Shown: positions 41,868 through 51,215, counted from the stretch's first letter. The stretch: DNA of 64,000 nucleotides from Paraburkholderia dinghuensis (GCF_003837865.1 NZ_RQIS01000012.1:1-64000); one strand, 5' to 3'. Notes: a model not told the origin generated them from the letters alone. Made by a program: numbers and translations.

Positions 41868-42809
41868 GTGAGCAACGCAATGGCAATGACCCTTCCTGGT
41901 ACGCTGAGCCCGACGCCGGCCAAGGCGGCGGGGTCAGGCGTGCTGGCGCTCGCGAATCAATCGTTGCTGCCCGGCCAGCTGGGCAACATCGACGCGTACA
42001 TTCAGGCAGTCAACCGGATCCCGATGTTGACGCCGCAAGAAGAGCGCCAGTTCGCAACTGAATATCGGGAACAGAACAGTCTCGAGGGCGCGCGGCGCCT
42101 CGTGCTGTCGCACCTGCGTCTCGTGGTCTCGATTGCGCGCAACTATCTCGGTTACGGCCTGCCGCACGCCGACCTGATCCAGGAAGGCAACATCGGCCTG
42201 ATGAAGGCCGTGAAGCGCTTCGACCCCGAGCAGAACGTCCGGCTCGTGTCTTACGCCATGCACTGGATCAAGGCTGAGATCCACGAATACATCCTGCGCA
42301 ACTGGCGCATGGTGAAGGTCGCCACGACCAAGGCGCAGCGCAAGCTGTTCTTCAACCTTCGCAGCCACAAGCAGGGCCTGCAGTCGTTCACGCCCGAGGA
42401 AATCGAAGGCCTCGCGCAGGAACTGAACGTGAAGCGCGAAGAAGTGGTCGAGATGGAAACGCGTCTGTCCGGCGCGGACATCGCGCTGGAAAGCCAGTCC
42501 GACGATGGCGAAGAATCGTTCGCGCCCATCGCCTGGCTCGCCGACTCGCACAGCGAGCCGACCGCCGTTCTGGCCGCGCGTCAGAACGATCGTCTGCAGT
42601 CGGACGGGATTGCGAGCGCGCTGGAAGCACTCGACGCGCGCAGCCGCCGCATCATCGAAGCGCGTTGGCTGAACGTCGACGACGACGGCTCGGGCGGCTC
42701 GACGCTGCACGAACTGGCCGACGAGTTCGGCGTCTCGGCGGAGCGAATTCGCCAGATTGAAGCGAGTGCAATGAAGAAGATGCGCACCACGCTCGCTGAC
42801 TATAGCTAA
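41868..42809 (+). CDS. rpoH: RNA polymerase heat-shock sigma factor (sigma-32)
   Basis: A 313-residue sigma-70 family factor. Region 2 (LRLVVSIARNYLGYGLPHADLIQEGNIGLMKAVKRF) and the RpoH box in region 2.4/3 (TTKAQRKLFFNLR) identify it as RpoH; region 4 ends with the helix-turn-helix VSAERIRQIEASAMKKMR. The start is GTG at 41868, preceded by GAGGAG at 8 bases. It carries a perfect CIRCE upstream and an intrinsic terminator downstream, so it is monocistronic. Confidence 0.97.
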   Translation: MSNAMAMTLPGTLSPTPAKAAGSGVLALANQSLLPGQLGNIDAYIQAVNRIPMLTPQEERQFATEYREQNSLEGARRLVLSHLRLVVSIARNYLGYGLPHADLIQEGNIGLMKAVKRFDPEQNVRLVSYAMHWIKAEIHEYILRNWRMVKVATTKAQRKLFFNLRSHKQGLQSFTPEEIEGLAQELNVKREEVVEMETRLSGADIALESQSDDGEESFAPIAWLADSHSEPTAVLAARQNDRLQSDGIASALEALDARSRRIIEARWLNVDDDGSGGSTLHELADEFGVSAERIRQIEASAMKKMRTTLADYS

Positions 42810-42852
42810 GCGCTTTCAAAGGCCCGCGTGGGCCGTAAAGCGGTATGCGATG

Positions 42853-42887
42853 GCCCCGCCTCTTTTCAGAGGCGGGGCTTTTTATTG
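42853..42887 (+). terminator. Intrinsic terminator after rpoH
   Basis: GCCCCGCCTC and GAGGCGGGGC form a 10-bp stem around TTTTCA, followed by TTTTTATT. Confidence 0.93.
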
Positions 42888-42911
42888 GCTCTTCGCGGAT
42901 TTCCGGGGGAG

Positions 42912-42931
42912 ACAGCTTGCGGACAAGCTGT
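42912..42931. repeat. Isolated 8-bp hairpin downstream of rpoH
   Basis: ACAGCTTG-CGGA-CAAGCTGT, a perfect stem with a tetraloop, in the non-coding stretch after the rpoH terminator. It has no T run and no assigned role. Confidence 0.5.
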
Positions 42932-43034
42932 GGTCGAGCACGATTAGCCGTTCGATCCCACGACGTCGTTGACACTGAAGAGTCACTAGACGGCCCGAAA
43001 GCACCCGCTCAGTTTTAACGACCACCGGTCTCGA

Positions 43035-43340
43035 TCAACCGAGTACGGGACGGAAAAAGCTACGCTCGTAACTAATGACGCATCGTGTCTCATCGGCGTA
43101 CTTGAAGGCTGCCACGCATTCTGGATCGACCTTGGAGCGATTCCGATATTCCTCATAGGCCGCCAGATTAGGAAACGAAAACAAAGCCAGTGCAATGTTG
43201 TTCGCCCCCTCGGCCGGCAAGAAGTAGCCGTGATGCTGGCCGCCGAATTTCTGGACAAGCGGGATCCACATCTTTCCGTAGGTTTCGAATTCATCCAGCT
43301 TCGTGGCATCAACGACGTAGCGTACGTAGCAAGTAATCAT
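43035..43340 (-). CDS. NIPSNAP family protein
   Basis: A 101-residue ferredoxin-like-fold protein of the NIPSNAP/dimeric alpha-beta barrel group. MITCYVRYVVDATKLDEFETYGKMWIPLV begins with the strand-helix typical of the family; the middle GYFLPAEGANNIALALFSFPNLAAYEEYR is also family-like. Its biochemical role is unknown; some relatives bind small ligands. It stands alone. The 323 bases between it and nagF show no recognisable gene, only a weak CCCG/CGGG hairpin at about 43627-43644. Confidence 0.8.
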   Translation of the reverse strand: MITCYVRYVVDATKLDEFETYGKMWIPLVQKFGGQHHGYFLPAEGANNIALALFSFPNLAAYEEYRNRSKVDPECVAAFKYADETRCVISYERSFFRPVLG

Positions 43341-43663
43341 CGCAAAGACTCAAGTGACCAAAGGGCGAAGCTACGCACTCGCGCGCAGCTCGTCAATATG
43401 GGCCAGCAAACCCGTTTGACCGCTGCAGTTCAATTAGCGCCTTTCCTGATGTTGTGTGATGAGCGTCTGTGAAGGAGCGAACAGCGCGCTTCCCCGGACA
43501 TCTGCAGGAACATCTTTCTTTCCGTGTCTGCAATGGCCACTTGGATCTCGTTGATCCTGCTCGTGCCCCCCAAAAATCGGCACCGAGACGCCGAGTTTTT
43601 TACCAGGCATACCTGACTGGCAAGATACCCGCCTGCACGACGGGCTTCTTTTCGCGCTACCGT

Positions 43664-46258
43664 TTATTCGAGCGGCCAGTTGCCACGACTCGCGGCGCGC
43701 ACGGCCTGAGCCGATTCGAGTGCGAGCGCCTCCTGCGCGCGCTCGTGGCAAAACTTCCAGTCGAGGGTACGCAAGCGCGCCTTGACGGCCGGCACTGCGC
43801 CCGGATCGACGGACAACTCTGTCACGCCGAGCCCAACGAGCAGCGGCACTGCCACCAGATCGCCCGCGAGCGCGCCGCAAACGCCGACCCACTTGCCATG
43901 CTTTTCGGCACCTTGCACCGTCGCCGCGATGAGGCGCAACACGGCCGGATGCAGCCCGTCCGCTTGCGTGGCGAGGTCGGGCCGGCCTCGGTCCATCGCG
44001 AGGGTGTACTGCGTCAGGTCGTTTGTGCCGAGCGAGAGGAAATCCGCGTGCTCGGCGATCTGATCGGCAAGCAACGCCGCCGACGGCACCTCGATCATCA
44101 CGCCCACTTCAACGGGCGCGGAGCGACCCAGCTCGCGCGAGATGGTATCGATGCGCTCGCGCACTCGCACGACTTCGCCGGAATCGGTGACCATCGGCAG
44201 CATGATGCGCACGGCCCCCTCCGGACGCACAGCGACGAGGCCACGCAACTGATCGTCGAGCAGATCCGGGCGCACTTGCGCGAGGCGGATGCCGCGCAGG
44301 CCGAGCGCCGGATTCGGCTCGGGCGGCAGCGTCAGGTAATCGACTTCCTTGTCGGCACCGACGTCGAGCGTGCGGATGATCGCCGTGCGGCCCGCCAACG
44401 CTTTGACGATCGCCTGGTAGCTCTCGCGATGCTCTTCGACCGTCGGCGCCGTTTTGCGGTGGATAAACATCAATTCGGTGCGCAAAAGGCCCACGGCGTC
44501 CGCGCCGTTTTCGACGGCCGCGTGGGCGTCCTCGAGCGTCGCGATGTTCGCCGCCACTTCGATCGAGCGGCCATCGCGCGTCGTGACCCGCTGTTGTGAC
44601 GCATGGCGGTCGGCTTCGCGCACTCGCGCAAGACGCTGACGCTCGGCACGCGCACGCTCGATGTCGGCCGGGGTCGGCGCCCACGAAAGGCGGCCCTCGT
44701 CCGCGTCCACGATCACCTGCGTGCCCTCGGGAATCGCGCGCAGCCCGTCTCCAATCGCGACGAGCGCCGCAATGCCCGCCTGGCGCGCGATGATCGCTGC
44801 GTGTGAGGTCGCACCGCTGTGCGCCATCACGAGCGCCGTGACGCGCTTGCGCTCCAGTGCCGCGAGATCGGACGGCGTGAATTCATCGGCGGCGAGCACG
44901 GTTTCTTCGGGCAGCGCGCGCGCCGCCGTGTTCGCGTAGCCGAGCGCGCGCAGCACGCGCTTTTCGATATCGCGCAGGTCGGCGGCACGATCCGCGAGCA
45001 GCGGATCGTCGACCTTGCCAAGCACTGCGATCTGCGCGCGGATCGCTTCGTGCAAAGCGTAGCCCGCGCTCTTGCCGAGGCCGATGAGGTGGCGTACGTC
45101 GTCGATGAGCGTCGGGTCTTCGAGTAGCACGCGATGCATCGTGAAGATGCCCGCTTCGCCGATTGCACCGCGTTGCGATGCGGCGCGCACGTCGCCGTTC
45201 AGTTCGGCGTCGACGGCGGCGATGGCCTTGTCGAGCGCGCCGCTCTCCGACGCTGGGCTGCCGCTCGCGAGTTCGGGCGGCGTGACGGCCGCATCATGCC
45301 AGCGCACGAATGTGCCGACCGCGATACCGGGCGACGCGCACACGCCCGAGAGCGTGTGCGAAGGCGCATTCGCGGCCGCTGTCTGAGGTGCGGCAGCGAC
45401 CGCCGCGCGCGGCACAGGCGAGAGTCGCCTGGCAGGCACTTCGCCGCCCTCGCCCGGCGCTTCGCGCGTCAATTCGTTGGCGGCTGCGTCGACGGCCTTC
45501 TGCGCGTCGTGGCCGATGCCGACCAGTTCGACCGTCGCCCCCTCGCCCGCACCGAGAGCGAGCAGGCCGACCACGCTCTCGATAGCGGCCTTACGCTCGC
45601 CGAAGCGCACTTCCACGCGCGCGTCGAAACCGCGCGCAGCCTCGCGCGCCCGCGCGGCGGGCCTCGCGTGCAGGCCGCCTGCGTGCGTGAGCGTGACGTT
45701 CTTGCGCGCTTCGGTCTCGACGGGGGACGTGTCGCCTGCGGGCGGCTCGGCACCTTCGCGCAGGCGCAGTACGAGCAGCGGCGAGACGCCCGCCTCAACG
45801 TTATCCGCTTGCGTGCGCGCAACCACTTCGAACGCATCGGAATTTGCGATTGCCACCACCGAGACAAGACTAGGCGCTTCGTTCGCAATGACGTCGAGAT
45901 CGAACGCGATCAGCAGATCACCGCGACGCACCTGCGCGCCCTGCGCGACCTTGGGGTGGAAGCCCTTGCCGTGCAGCTCGAGCGTATCGATGCCGATATG
46001 CACAAGCACCTGCGCGCCTTCGGCCGTCTGCAGCGTAACGGCGTGGCCGGTGCGAGCGAGGTGCATGACGATGCCGTCACACGGCGCAACCAGCCGCCCG
46101 ACAACCGGATCGACGGCGACTCCGTCACCGAACAAGCCTTCGGAGAACACCGGATCGGGCACCTCGGCGAGCGGCACGACTCGGCCGGTGAGCGGCGAGA
46201 CGAGCGCGATGTCACCCGCTGCCGATTGAACCGATTGAACCTGATGAACCGGATTCAT
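43664..46258 (-). CDS. nagF: Fused PTS EIIA-Glc/HPr/EI protein for N-acetylglucosamine
   Basis: An 864-residue multiphosphoryl transfer protein in three parts. Residues 1-165 are EIIA of the glucose family, with phospho-His87 in LVHIGIDTLELHGKGF. Residues about 186-265 are HPr, with His197 in AGGLHARPA and a Ser at the regulatory position (IESVVGLLAL, Ser228). Residues about 300-864 are enzyme I, with His486 in SGATSHAAII and the PEP-binding C-terminal barrel. It carries phosphate from PEP to a membrane EIIBC. It follows the SIS deaminase gene by 38 bases, and GGGAG precedes the ATG. The EIIBC gene expected next is absent. Confidence 0.95.
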   Translation of the reverse strand: MNPVHQVQSVQSAAGDIALVSPLTGRVVPLAEVPDPVFSEGLFGDGVAVDPVVGRLVAPCDGIVMHLARTGHAVTLQTAEGAQVLVHIGIDTLELHGKGFHPKVAQGAQVRRGDLLIAFDLDVIANEAPSLVSVVAIANSDAFEVVARTQADNVEAGVSPLLVLRLREGAEPPAGDTSPVETEARKNVTLTHAGGLHARPAARAREAARGFDARVEVRFGERKAAIESVVGLLALGAGEGATVELVGIGHDAQKAVDAAANELTREAPGEGGEVPARRLSPVPRAAVAAAPQTAAANAPSHTLSGVCASPGIAVGTFVRWHDAAVTPPELASGSPASESGALDKAIAAVDAELNGDVRAASQRGAIGEAGIFTMHRVLLEDPTLIDDVRHLIGLGKSAGYALHEAIRAQIAVLGKVDDPLLADRAADLRDIEKRVLRALGYANTAARALPEETVLAADEFTPSDLAALERKRVTALVMAHSGATSHAAIIARQAGIAALVAIGDGLRAIPEGTQVIVDADEGRLSWAPTPADIERARAERQRLARVREADRHASQQRVTTRDGRSIEVAANIATLEDAHAAVENGADAVGLLRTELMFIHRKTAPTVEEHRESYQAIVKALAGRTAIIRTLDVGADKEVDYLTLPPEPNPALGLRGIRLAQVRPDLLDDQLRGLVAVRPEGAVRIMLPMVTDSGEVVRVRERIDTISRELGRSAPVEVGVMIEVPSAALLADQIAEHADFLSLGTNDLTQYTLAMDRGRPDLATQADGLHPAVLRLIAATVQGAEKHGKWVGVCGALAGDLVAVPLLVGLGVTELSVDPGAVPAVKARLRTLDWKFCHERAQEALALESAQAVRAASRGNWPLE

Positions 46259-46296
46259 CAGACGGAACTCCCAATGCGTTCCAACAACCTCCCAAT

Positions 46297-47304
46297 CTAG
46301 CGGGTTTCGGTGATCTTGTTCAGGTAGCGCGGCACATCGGGGTTGCGGCCGCGCGCAGCGGCAAGGCCCGCCGCCATCACGTAGAAGGTCAGGATCGCGG
46401 CGACGGGATCGAGTGCAGGATCTGCGGTGCTCACGAGCGGCAGCGTCGCATTGGGCACGTCGGCGGGCGCGGCGAGCAGCACGCGGGCACCGCGCTTCGT
46501 CATGTCGTCTGCGAACTCGATCAGACCTGCCTGTTCCGGCCCACGCGGCGCGAACACGAGCAGGGGGTAGTCGCGGTCGATCAATTCCATCGGCCCGTGG
46601 CGCACCTCGGCGCTCGAAAACGCCTCGGCCTGGATTCCCGAGGTTTCCTTGAGCTTGAGCGCCGCTTCCTGCGCGATGGCGAGCCCGGCGCCGCGACCGA
46701 TCACGATCATCTGCGACACGTCGCGCAGTTCGTCCACGGCCCACGACCAGTCGAGCGTGCCCGCGCGGTCGAGCGCGTCGGGCAGCGCGCGCAGCGCGTC
46801 GACGAACGCAGCGTCGCGCTGCCAGAACGCAACCAGTTGCGCCGAGAGCGCGAGCATCGCGATATAGCTCTTCGTCGCCGCGACGCTCAGTTCCGGTCCG
46901 GCGAGCAGCGGCAGCTCGATACCGGCGGCGTCCGCCAGCGGCGAGCCCGGCACGTTGACCGCGGCGGCCGTAAGCGCGCCGGCTTCGCGCAGCACGCGCA
47001 TCGTCGCGACTAGATCAGGACTCCTGCCAGATTGGGAGAAAGCAAGGGCAAACTGGCCGCGAACGCGTAAGGGTGCCTGCTGGAGCGTGGCGATTGACAT
47101 CGGGATCGATGCGACCGGCACGCCGGTGCGGCTCATCGTGAGCGCTGCGAAATAGCTCGCCGCGTGATCCGAACTGCCGCGCGCGACGGTGAGCGCCACC
47201 TGGCGCGGCTCGGCGTCGAGCGCTCGCGCGAGCGCCTCGACGCGCGACGTGTCCGCGAGTTGTGCGGCGACTACGCTGGACGCGGCCAGCGCTTCTCTAA
47301 GCAT
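46297..47304 (-). CDS. SIS-domain glucosamine-6-phosphate deaminase (NagB II type)
   Basis: A 335-residue protein with two SIS domains, like the isomerase half of GlmS. ARGSSDHAASYFAAL, SQSGRSPDLVATM, the core ATKSYIAMLALSAQL and EVRHGPMELI are the expected sugar-phosphate contacts. In nag clusters such proteins deaminate glucosamine-6-P to fructose-6-P. Its start is uncertain: the ATG at 47304 overlaps the nagA stop by 8 bases, an upstream ATG at 47331 is also in frame, and a GGAG lies between them with best spacing for a TTG. Residues 1-9 are thus provisional. Confidence 0.88.
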   Translation of the reverse strand: MLREALAASSVVAAQLADTSRVEALARALDAEPRQVALTVARGSSDHAASYFAALTMSRTGVPVASIPMSIATLQQAPLRVRGQFALAFSQSGRSPDLVATMRVLREAGALTAAAVNVPGSPLADAAGIELPLLAGPELSVAATKSYIAMLALSAQLVAFWQRDAAFVDALRALPDALDRAGTLDWSWAVDELRDVSQMIVIGRGAGLAIAQEAALKLKETSGIQAEAFSSAEVRHGPMELIDRDYPLLVFAPRGPEQAGLIEFADDMTKRGARVLLAAPADVPNATLPLVSTADPALDPVAAILTFYVMAAGLAAARGRNPDVPRYLNKITETR

Positions 47305-48400
47305 ATTCGACAATCGATTCTCCTTCGACATAGGTCGCGGTGAGAGCGAATTCACGATCGAACACGACAATGTCGGCCCACGCGCCGCGCGCGAGACGGC
47401 CGCGGTCCTCGATGCCGAGATAGTCGGCGGCGTAGCGCGAGAGTCGCGCCGAAACGTCGGCGACAGGAAAGCCGAGTGAAACGAGATTGCGCAGCGCCTG
47501 ATCCATGGTCAGCGTGCTGCCGGCGAGGGTACCGTCGGACAGACGCACGCCGCCAAGGCACTTGGTGACGTGCTGGCTGCCGAGGCGGTATTCGCCGTCG
47601 GGCATGCCGGTCGCCGAGGTGCTGTCGGTGACCACGTAGAGACGCGGAATCGCGCGCATCGCCGCACGAATCGCGCCGGGGTGGACGTGCAGCAGATCGG
47701 GGATGATCTCCGCATATTCGGCATGCGCGAGCGCCGCGCCGACGAGACCCGGATTGCGGTGATGAAGCGGCGACATCGCATTGAAGAGGTGCGTGAAGCC
47801 GCGCGCACCGTGCTTGAGCGCGGCGACACCTTCGTCGTAGGTCGCGAGCGAGTGGCCGAGTTGCACGCGCACGCCGCGTGCAGCGATCTCGGAGATGATA
47901 TCGATGTGACCCGCGATCTCCGGCGCGACGGTCACGACGCGGATCGGCGCGATGGACAGGTATTTGAGCACCTCGTCGAGCACCGCCGACACCGCGGCAT
48001 CCGGCTGCGCCCCGAGTTTGCCCGGGTTGATGTACGGCCCTTCCAGATGCACGCCGAGCACCCGCGCGCCGCCAGGCGTGCGCAAACGCGTCACGTCGCC
48101 GAGCGCGGCCACGACGCTCATCAGCTCGTCGCGCGGTGCCGTCATCGTGGTGGCGAGAAGGCTCGTCGTGCCGTAGCGCGCGTGGGTGCGCGCAATCGTT
48201 TCGATGGCGTCGCCCGACTCCATCACATCGGCGCCGCCGCCGCCGTGAACGTGCAGGTCGATGAAGCCCGGCAGGATGTACGGCGCGTCGTTGTTTGCGG
48301 GATCAGCCGCGTTGCCCACGATCGACGTGATGCGCCCGTTCTCAAACGACAGATCACCGTGGATCCAGCCTTCAGGGGTGAGTATGTTTCCGCTCAGCAT
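47297..48400 (-). CDS. nagA: N-acetylglucosamine-6-phosphate deacetylase
   Basis: A 367-residue amidohydrolase removing acetate from GlcNAc-6-P. Motifs: LPGFIDLHVHGGGGADVM (the HxH metal site), VHLEGPYINPGKLGA with the metal Glu, QLGHSLATYDEGVAA, and TDSTSATGMPDG near the catalytic Asp. The start at 48400 (MLSGNILTPEGW) fits; the ribosome site is weak. It lies between gntR and the SIS deaminase gene, with which it overlaps. Confidence 0.95.
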   Translation of the reverse strand: MLSGNILTPEGWIHGDLSFENGRITSIVGNAADPANNDAPYILPGFIDLHVHGGGGADVMESGDAIETIARTHARYGTTSLLATTMTAPRDELMSVVAALGDVTRLRTPGGARVLGVHLEGPYINPGKLGAQPDAAVSAVLDEVLKYLSIAPIRVVTVAPEIAGHIDIISEIAARGVRVQLGHSLATYDEGVAALKHGARGFTHLFNAMSPLHHRNPGLVGAALAHAEYAEIIPDLLHVHPGAIRAAMRAIPRLYVVTDSTSATGMPDGEYRLGSQHVTKCLGGVRLSDGTLAGSTLTMDQALRNLVSLGFPVADVSARLSRYAADYLGIEDRGRLARGAWADIVVFDREFALTATYVEGESIVEYA

Positions 48401-48496
48401 GAATGTATTCCGATGGTTTTCGACGAAGCGTAAGGCGTCATCTCGAGGCCTGCGCAAATGATTCGGTCAGTGGCGTGGCGTTCCCGTGGCGAGCGC

Positions 48497-49231
48497 TCAT
48501 TGGCGCAGTTCCGCGACGAAGTCGTAGTAGCCGTCACGGCAATAGGTGTCGGTCAGCTCGATCGCTCGCTGATCGGCGCTAAAACCCACGCGCGTAATGA
48601 CGAGCAACGCCGCGCGCGGCTCGACGCCCATCAGCGCGGCGATTTCGCCTGTCGCGTTGACCGCGCGAAAGTGCTGCAGCGCGCGCACCACGGGCATGCC
48701 GCGTTGTTCGAGAAACGTGTAGAGCGATGTGTCGATGGCCTGCGGGTCGGGCACGATCGAAACCGGCAGCGCCGAATATTCGACGGCCATCACCGTGCCG
48801 TCCGCGCGGCGCAGCCTTCGCAGGCTCGTCACGGACGCACCCGGCGACAGGCCCAGTTGCACGATTTCCTCGCGATGCGCCGGGCGCACCTCGCGCGCGA
48901 GCCACACCGAATCCGGTGTGAAGCCGCGCTGCTGCATCTTTTTCGTGAAACCGGTGAGACGGGAAAGCGGATCTTCGACGCGCGGCGTGATGAAGCTGCC
49001 CGCCCCGCGCGCACGCCGGATCAGGCCCTGCTCCACGAGCAGTTCGATCGCCTTGCGAGCGGTGATGCGCGAAACGCCGATGGCATCCGACAACGTGCGC
49101 TCCGAAGGAAGCGCCTCGCCGGCCGACCACACGCCGCAATGAATGGCCGTCGCAAGGTTGCGCGCGAGCTGCAGATAGAGCGGCGTCACGTTGCGCGCAT
49201 CGGGCGTCAGGGCAGACCAACGGGTTTCCAT
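48497..49231 (-). CDS. GntR/HutC-family repressor of the nag cluster
   Basis: A 244-residue regulator. Residues about 15-85 are the winged helix-turn-helix (LYLQLARNLATAI, GEALPSERTLSDAIGVSRITARKAIELL), and residues 105-235 a UTRA effector domain (LREV-like start, ETRWSAL N-terminus). It is close to NagR/NagQ/DasR, which sense GlcN-6-P or GlcNAc-6-P. It heads the cluster gntR-nagA-nagB II-nagF. The upstream region has a -10 and a dyad that could be its operator. Confidence 0.92.
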   Translation of the reverse strand: METRWSALTPDARNVTPLYLQLARNLATAIHCGVWSAGEALPSERTLSDAIGVSRITARKAIELLVEQGLIRRARGAGSFITPRVEDPLSRLTGFTKKMQQRGFTPDSVWLAREVRPAHREEIVQLGLSPGASVTSLRRLRRADGTVMAVEYSALPVSIVPDPQAIDTSLYTFLEQRGMPVVRALQHFRAVNATGEIAALMGVEPRAALLVITRVGFSADQRAIELTDTYCRDGYYDFVAELRQ

Positions 49232-49310
49232 AGGACTCCGGCCAGAGGTGGCAAGATCGTGGGGGCGGCCGGGCGCTGTGTGCGCCGGGCTTCAGCTTAA
49301 ATTGGAGCCC

Positions 49311-49348
49311 ATTATATAACCACAATAAGACCAGTCCACTCTAGAGTG
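49311..49348 (-). promoter_or_regulatory. Promoter and putative operator of the nag cluster
   Basis: On the minus strand TATAAT (49311-49316) is a perfect -10. Upstream of it, overlapping the expected -35 area, are ACTGGTCT (49328-49335), identical to half of the DasR-type operator consensus, and the perfect 12-bp palindrome CACTCTAGAGTG (49337-49348). The GntR product is the obvious candidate to bind here. Confidence 0.55.
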
Positions 49349-49843
49349 ACGCGCGCTCCAACCGACAAAAATCCCCTTTAAATCAACTGCATACGTGACG
49401 AATAGCGCCTTTTATATGGCACGTTCATACACCAGGATTTTCCCTTAACGCGCGCCGGTGGTCTGCATGATGGGACCAGTCTGAAGGGATGCCGCCCCTC
49501 AATTGATGACCAGATTGATACCGCCATAGAACCACTGCGATCACAGCAAGCTAAACACCGAAGCCGCCTTGTCACGCGCGCCGGCCTCACACTCTCGCAG
49601 ACGTGAAGAGCGTCGAACCGGACGGTGATCCGCCTCGCGAGCGTCACGTCTACGCGCAGACGGAAACCGCGCTGAGATTAAAAATGCCTACTGTCAAGCA
49701 TTGAGTGTAAACATGCCGTGGCGCGAAAGATCTTGTGGGACAACAAATTAAACCAGCGGCTTTCTGCCCCTTCGCTGCAGCAATGCCGTTTTGAGCGACG
49801 AATTAGATTGATCCCTCTGCTATTTCTGAAAATAAAACGAACA
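49349..49843. other. AT-rich non-coding stretch
   Basis: About 495 bases without a convincing gene. From about 49650 the base composition turns AT-rich, unlike the rest of the window, and continues so through the lipoprotein gene, which suggests the left side of an acquired segment. Confidence 0.4.
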
Positions 49844-50395
49844 CTAATTTTTGTCAGGCATACGTTTATAAAGCCCGAGATAGGATGAGCTTGTGCCAAT
49901 TGGAATAACCAAAGCAAGCATTCCGGCACCGCGGCCAATCTCTTTAACCGCAAGGTCATTTTCTTGCGTGCAAGATAGTTCTATATGGGACCAAACACAT
50001 CCAACGCCCGCTTCACCTGGCTTACATGACGACCACTTATTAATAATGAGCCGGCCTCCCTCTGATTGGTAGCCTTTACCTCCGATTGGTTTACTACCAA
50101 TAATCTCCTTATCAGCCACATCGTAAAATCGGACCAATAAGTAATTGCCGTTTTTCTGGATTTTTACCTGCTCGATCGATTTGTCATAAACTCCGAACAG
50201 GCGACTCAGTCCACCTATGGGCGCATGCTCTTCCCCTTTCGATACATAGTATGGGGTGTTTTGAAACACTGCGCCTTTGTCAAAACCACATTCGCTTTTA
50301 TTACTTATCGAGGAAATCTTTTGATCATGGGCTGTCATGCAACCGCTTACCAAAACAAGCGGAACTAAAAATTTATACATCTTTCCTGGCTGCAT
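49844..50395 (-). CDS. Putative lipoprotein of foreign origin
   Basis: A 183-residue protein with a short signal peptide and lipobox VSGC (KFLVPLVLVSGCMTAHD), so an acylated envelope protein. AGGA lies 6 bases before the ATG at 50395; a second ATG five codons later is also possible. The mature part contains Cys residues (KSECGFD, SSCKPGEAGVGC, ELSCTQ) and a C-terminal hydrophobic stretch (GMLALVIPIGTSSSYLGLY). It is clearly AT-rich with atypical codons (many AAA, AAT, TTA). No family is recognised. It lies next to a broken integrase, consistent with transfer. Confidence 0.7.
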   Translation of the reverse strand: MQPGKMYKFLVPLVLVSGCMTAHDQKISSISNKSECGFDKGAVFQNTPYYVSKGEEHAPIGGLSRLFGVYDKSIEQVKIQKNGNYLLVRFYDVADKEIIGSKPIGGKGYQSEGGRLIINKWSSCKPGEAGVGCVWSHIELSCTQENDLAVKEIGRGAGMLALVIPIGTSSSYLGLYKRMPDKN

Positions 50396-51040
50396 CGAGG
50401 TTCCTGACGATTGAGGTAACTGGACACCACGCGAGGCGGGCAGCACGAGCGGCACCAGTTGCCGGCGGTCGGCGTTGTGGAAATCCACCCACCACGGGCG
50501 AGTTACCCTCTCTATGTAACGGAAACAATAATTCAGTAAGCAGATCGAATTTCCACGAAATTTCTGGATTTTTCTCGGCGATGTTGCGGTCATCGGTGCG
50601 TACGGCAGTTCCCCCTTTCACCTCGACCACCGTGCCGGTCGGGTATTGCTCTAGTTCCGAGCGTGGCGAAAGCGCGATGTAGTACACCTTCCCATCTGTG
50701 CCATCGACGGCTGAGCTTGTTGCGAAGCCGGGAGTCGTCCTCCATGAACGTCGTGCGCAACTCGCTGACGGTGGGGGCCTTGCGGGCAGCGGCTTTGTCG
50801 GCAGCGGGGTCGCCATCCCGACACACCTAGGCGAGCGAGCGTGGCCTGCTCGACGGTCAACTCCCCGTACTGCCCCAGCGCGGCTTTGCGGCGTTCGCCC
50901 GCGTTCATGCGGTACGGGAGCATGAATACCTTACGCCCAGCCGGGGTAACTTTGCGCAAAAACCCCGGCACCAACCTATCGCGCAAGCCCACGGCTTGCG
51001 CTACATCAACAACACTCTTGGTCAGCTTGATTTTGACCAC
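50396..51040 (-). pseudogene. Fragmented phage-type integrase (and possible relaxase remnant)
   Basis: Reading leftwards from 51040, MVKIKLTKSVVDVAQAVGLR through TPAGRKVFMLPYRMNAGERR and ALGQYGELTVEQA is the arm-binding N-terminus of a prophage-type tyrosine integrase (DUF4102 type). The frame then shifts: DPAADKAAARKAPTVSELRTTFMED lies in another frame (50590-50826), and catalytic domains are missing. A further fragment in a third frame (about 50450-50710, GTDGKVYYIALSPRSELEQYPTG) is not integrase-like; I have a weak impression of the C-terminal domain of VirD2-type relaxases. At least two frameshifts and a large deletion make it non-functional. Confidence 0.65.
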
Positions 51041-51215
51041 GACGACTCCCCGAAAAGACCCGATTTCCGAGACTCAGACAGGGGCCAGTCGAAAGAGAAG
51101 CGCGTCAGGGTTGAGAAAGCGCCGTCATATGCTGAACTTGCCTAAGTTATTGATAATCCTTCTATATCGATCTCTGGCGAAGTCCAGCGAATGACGATGC
51201 GGACGTAATCGTGAA

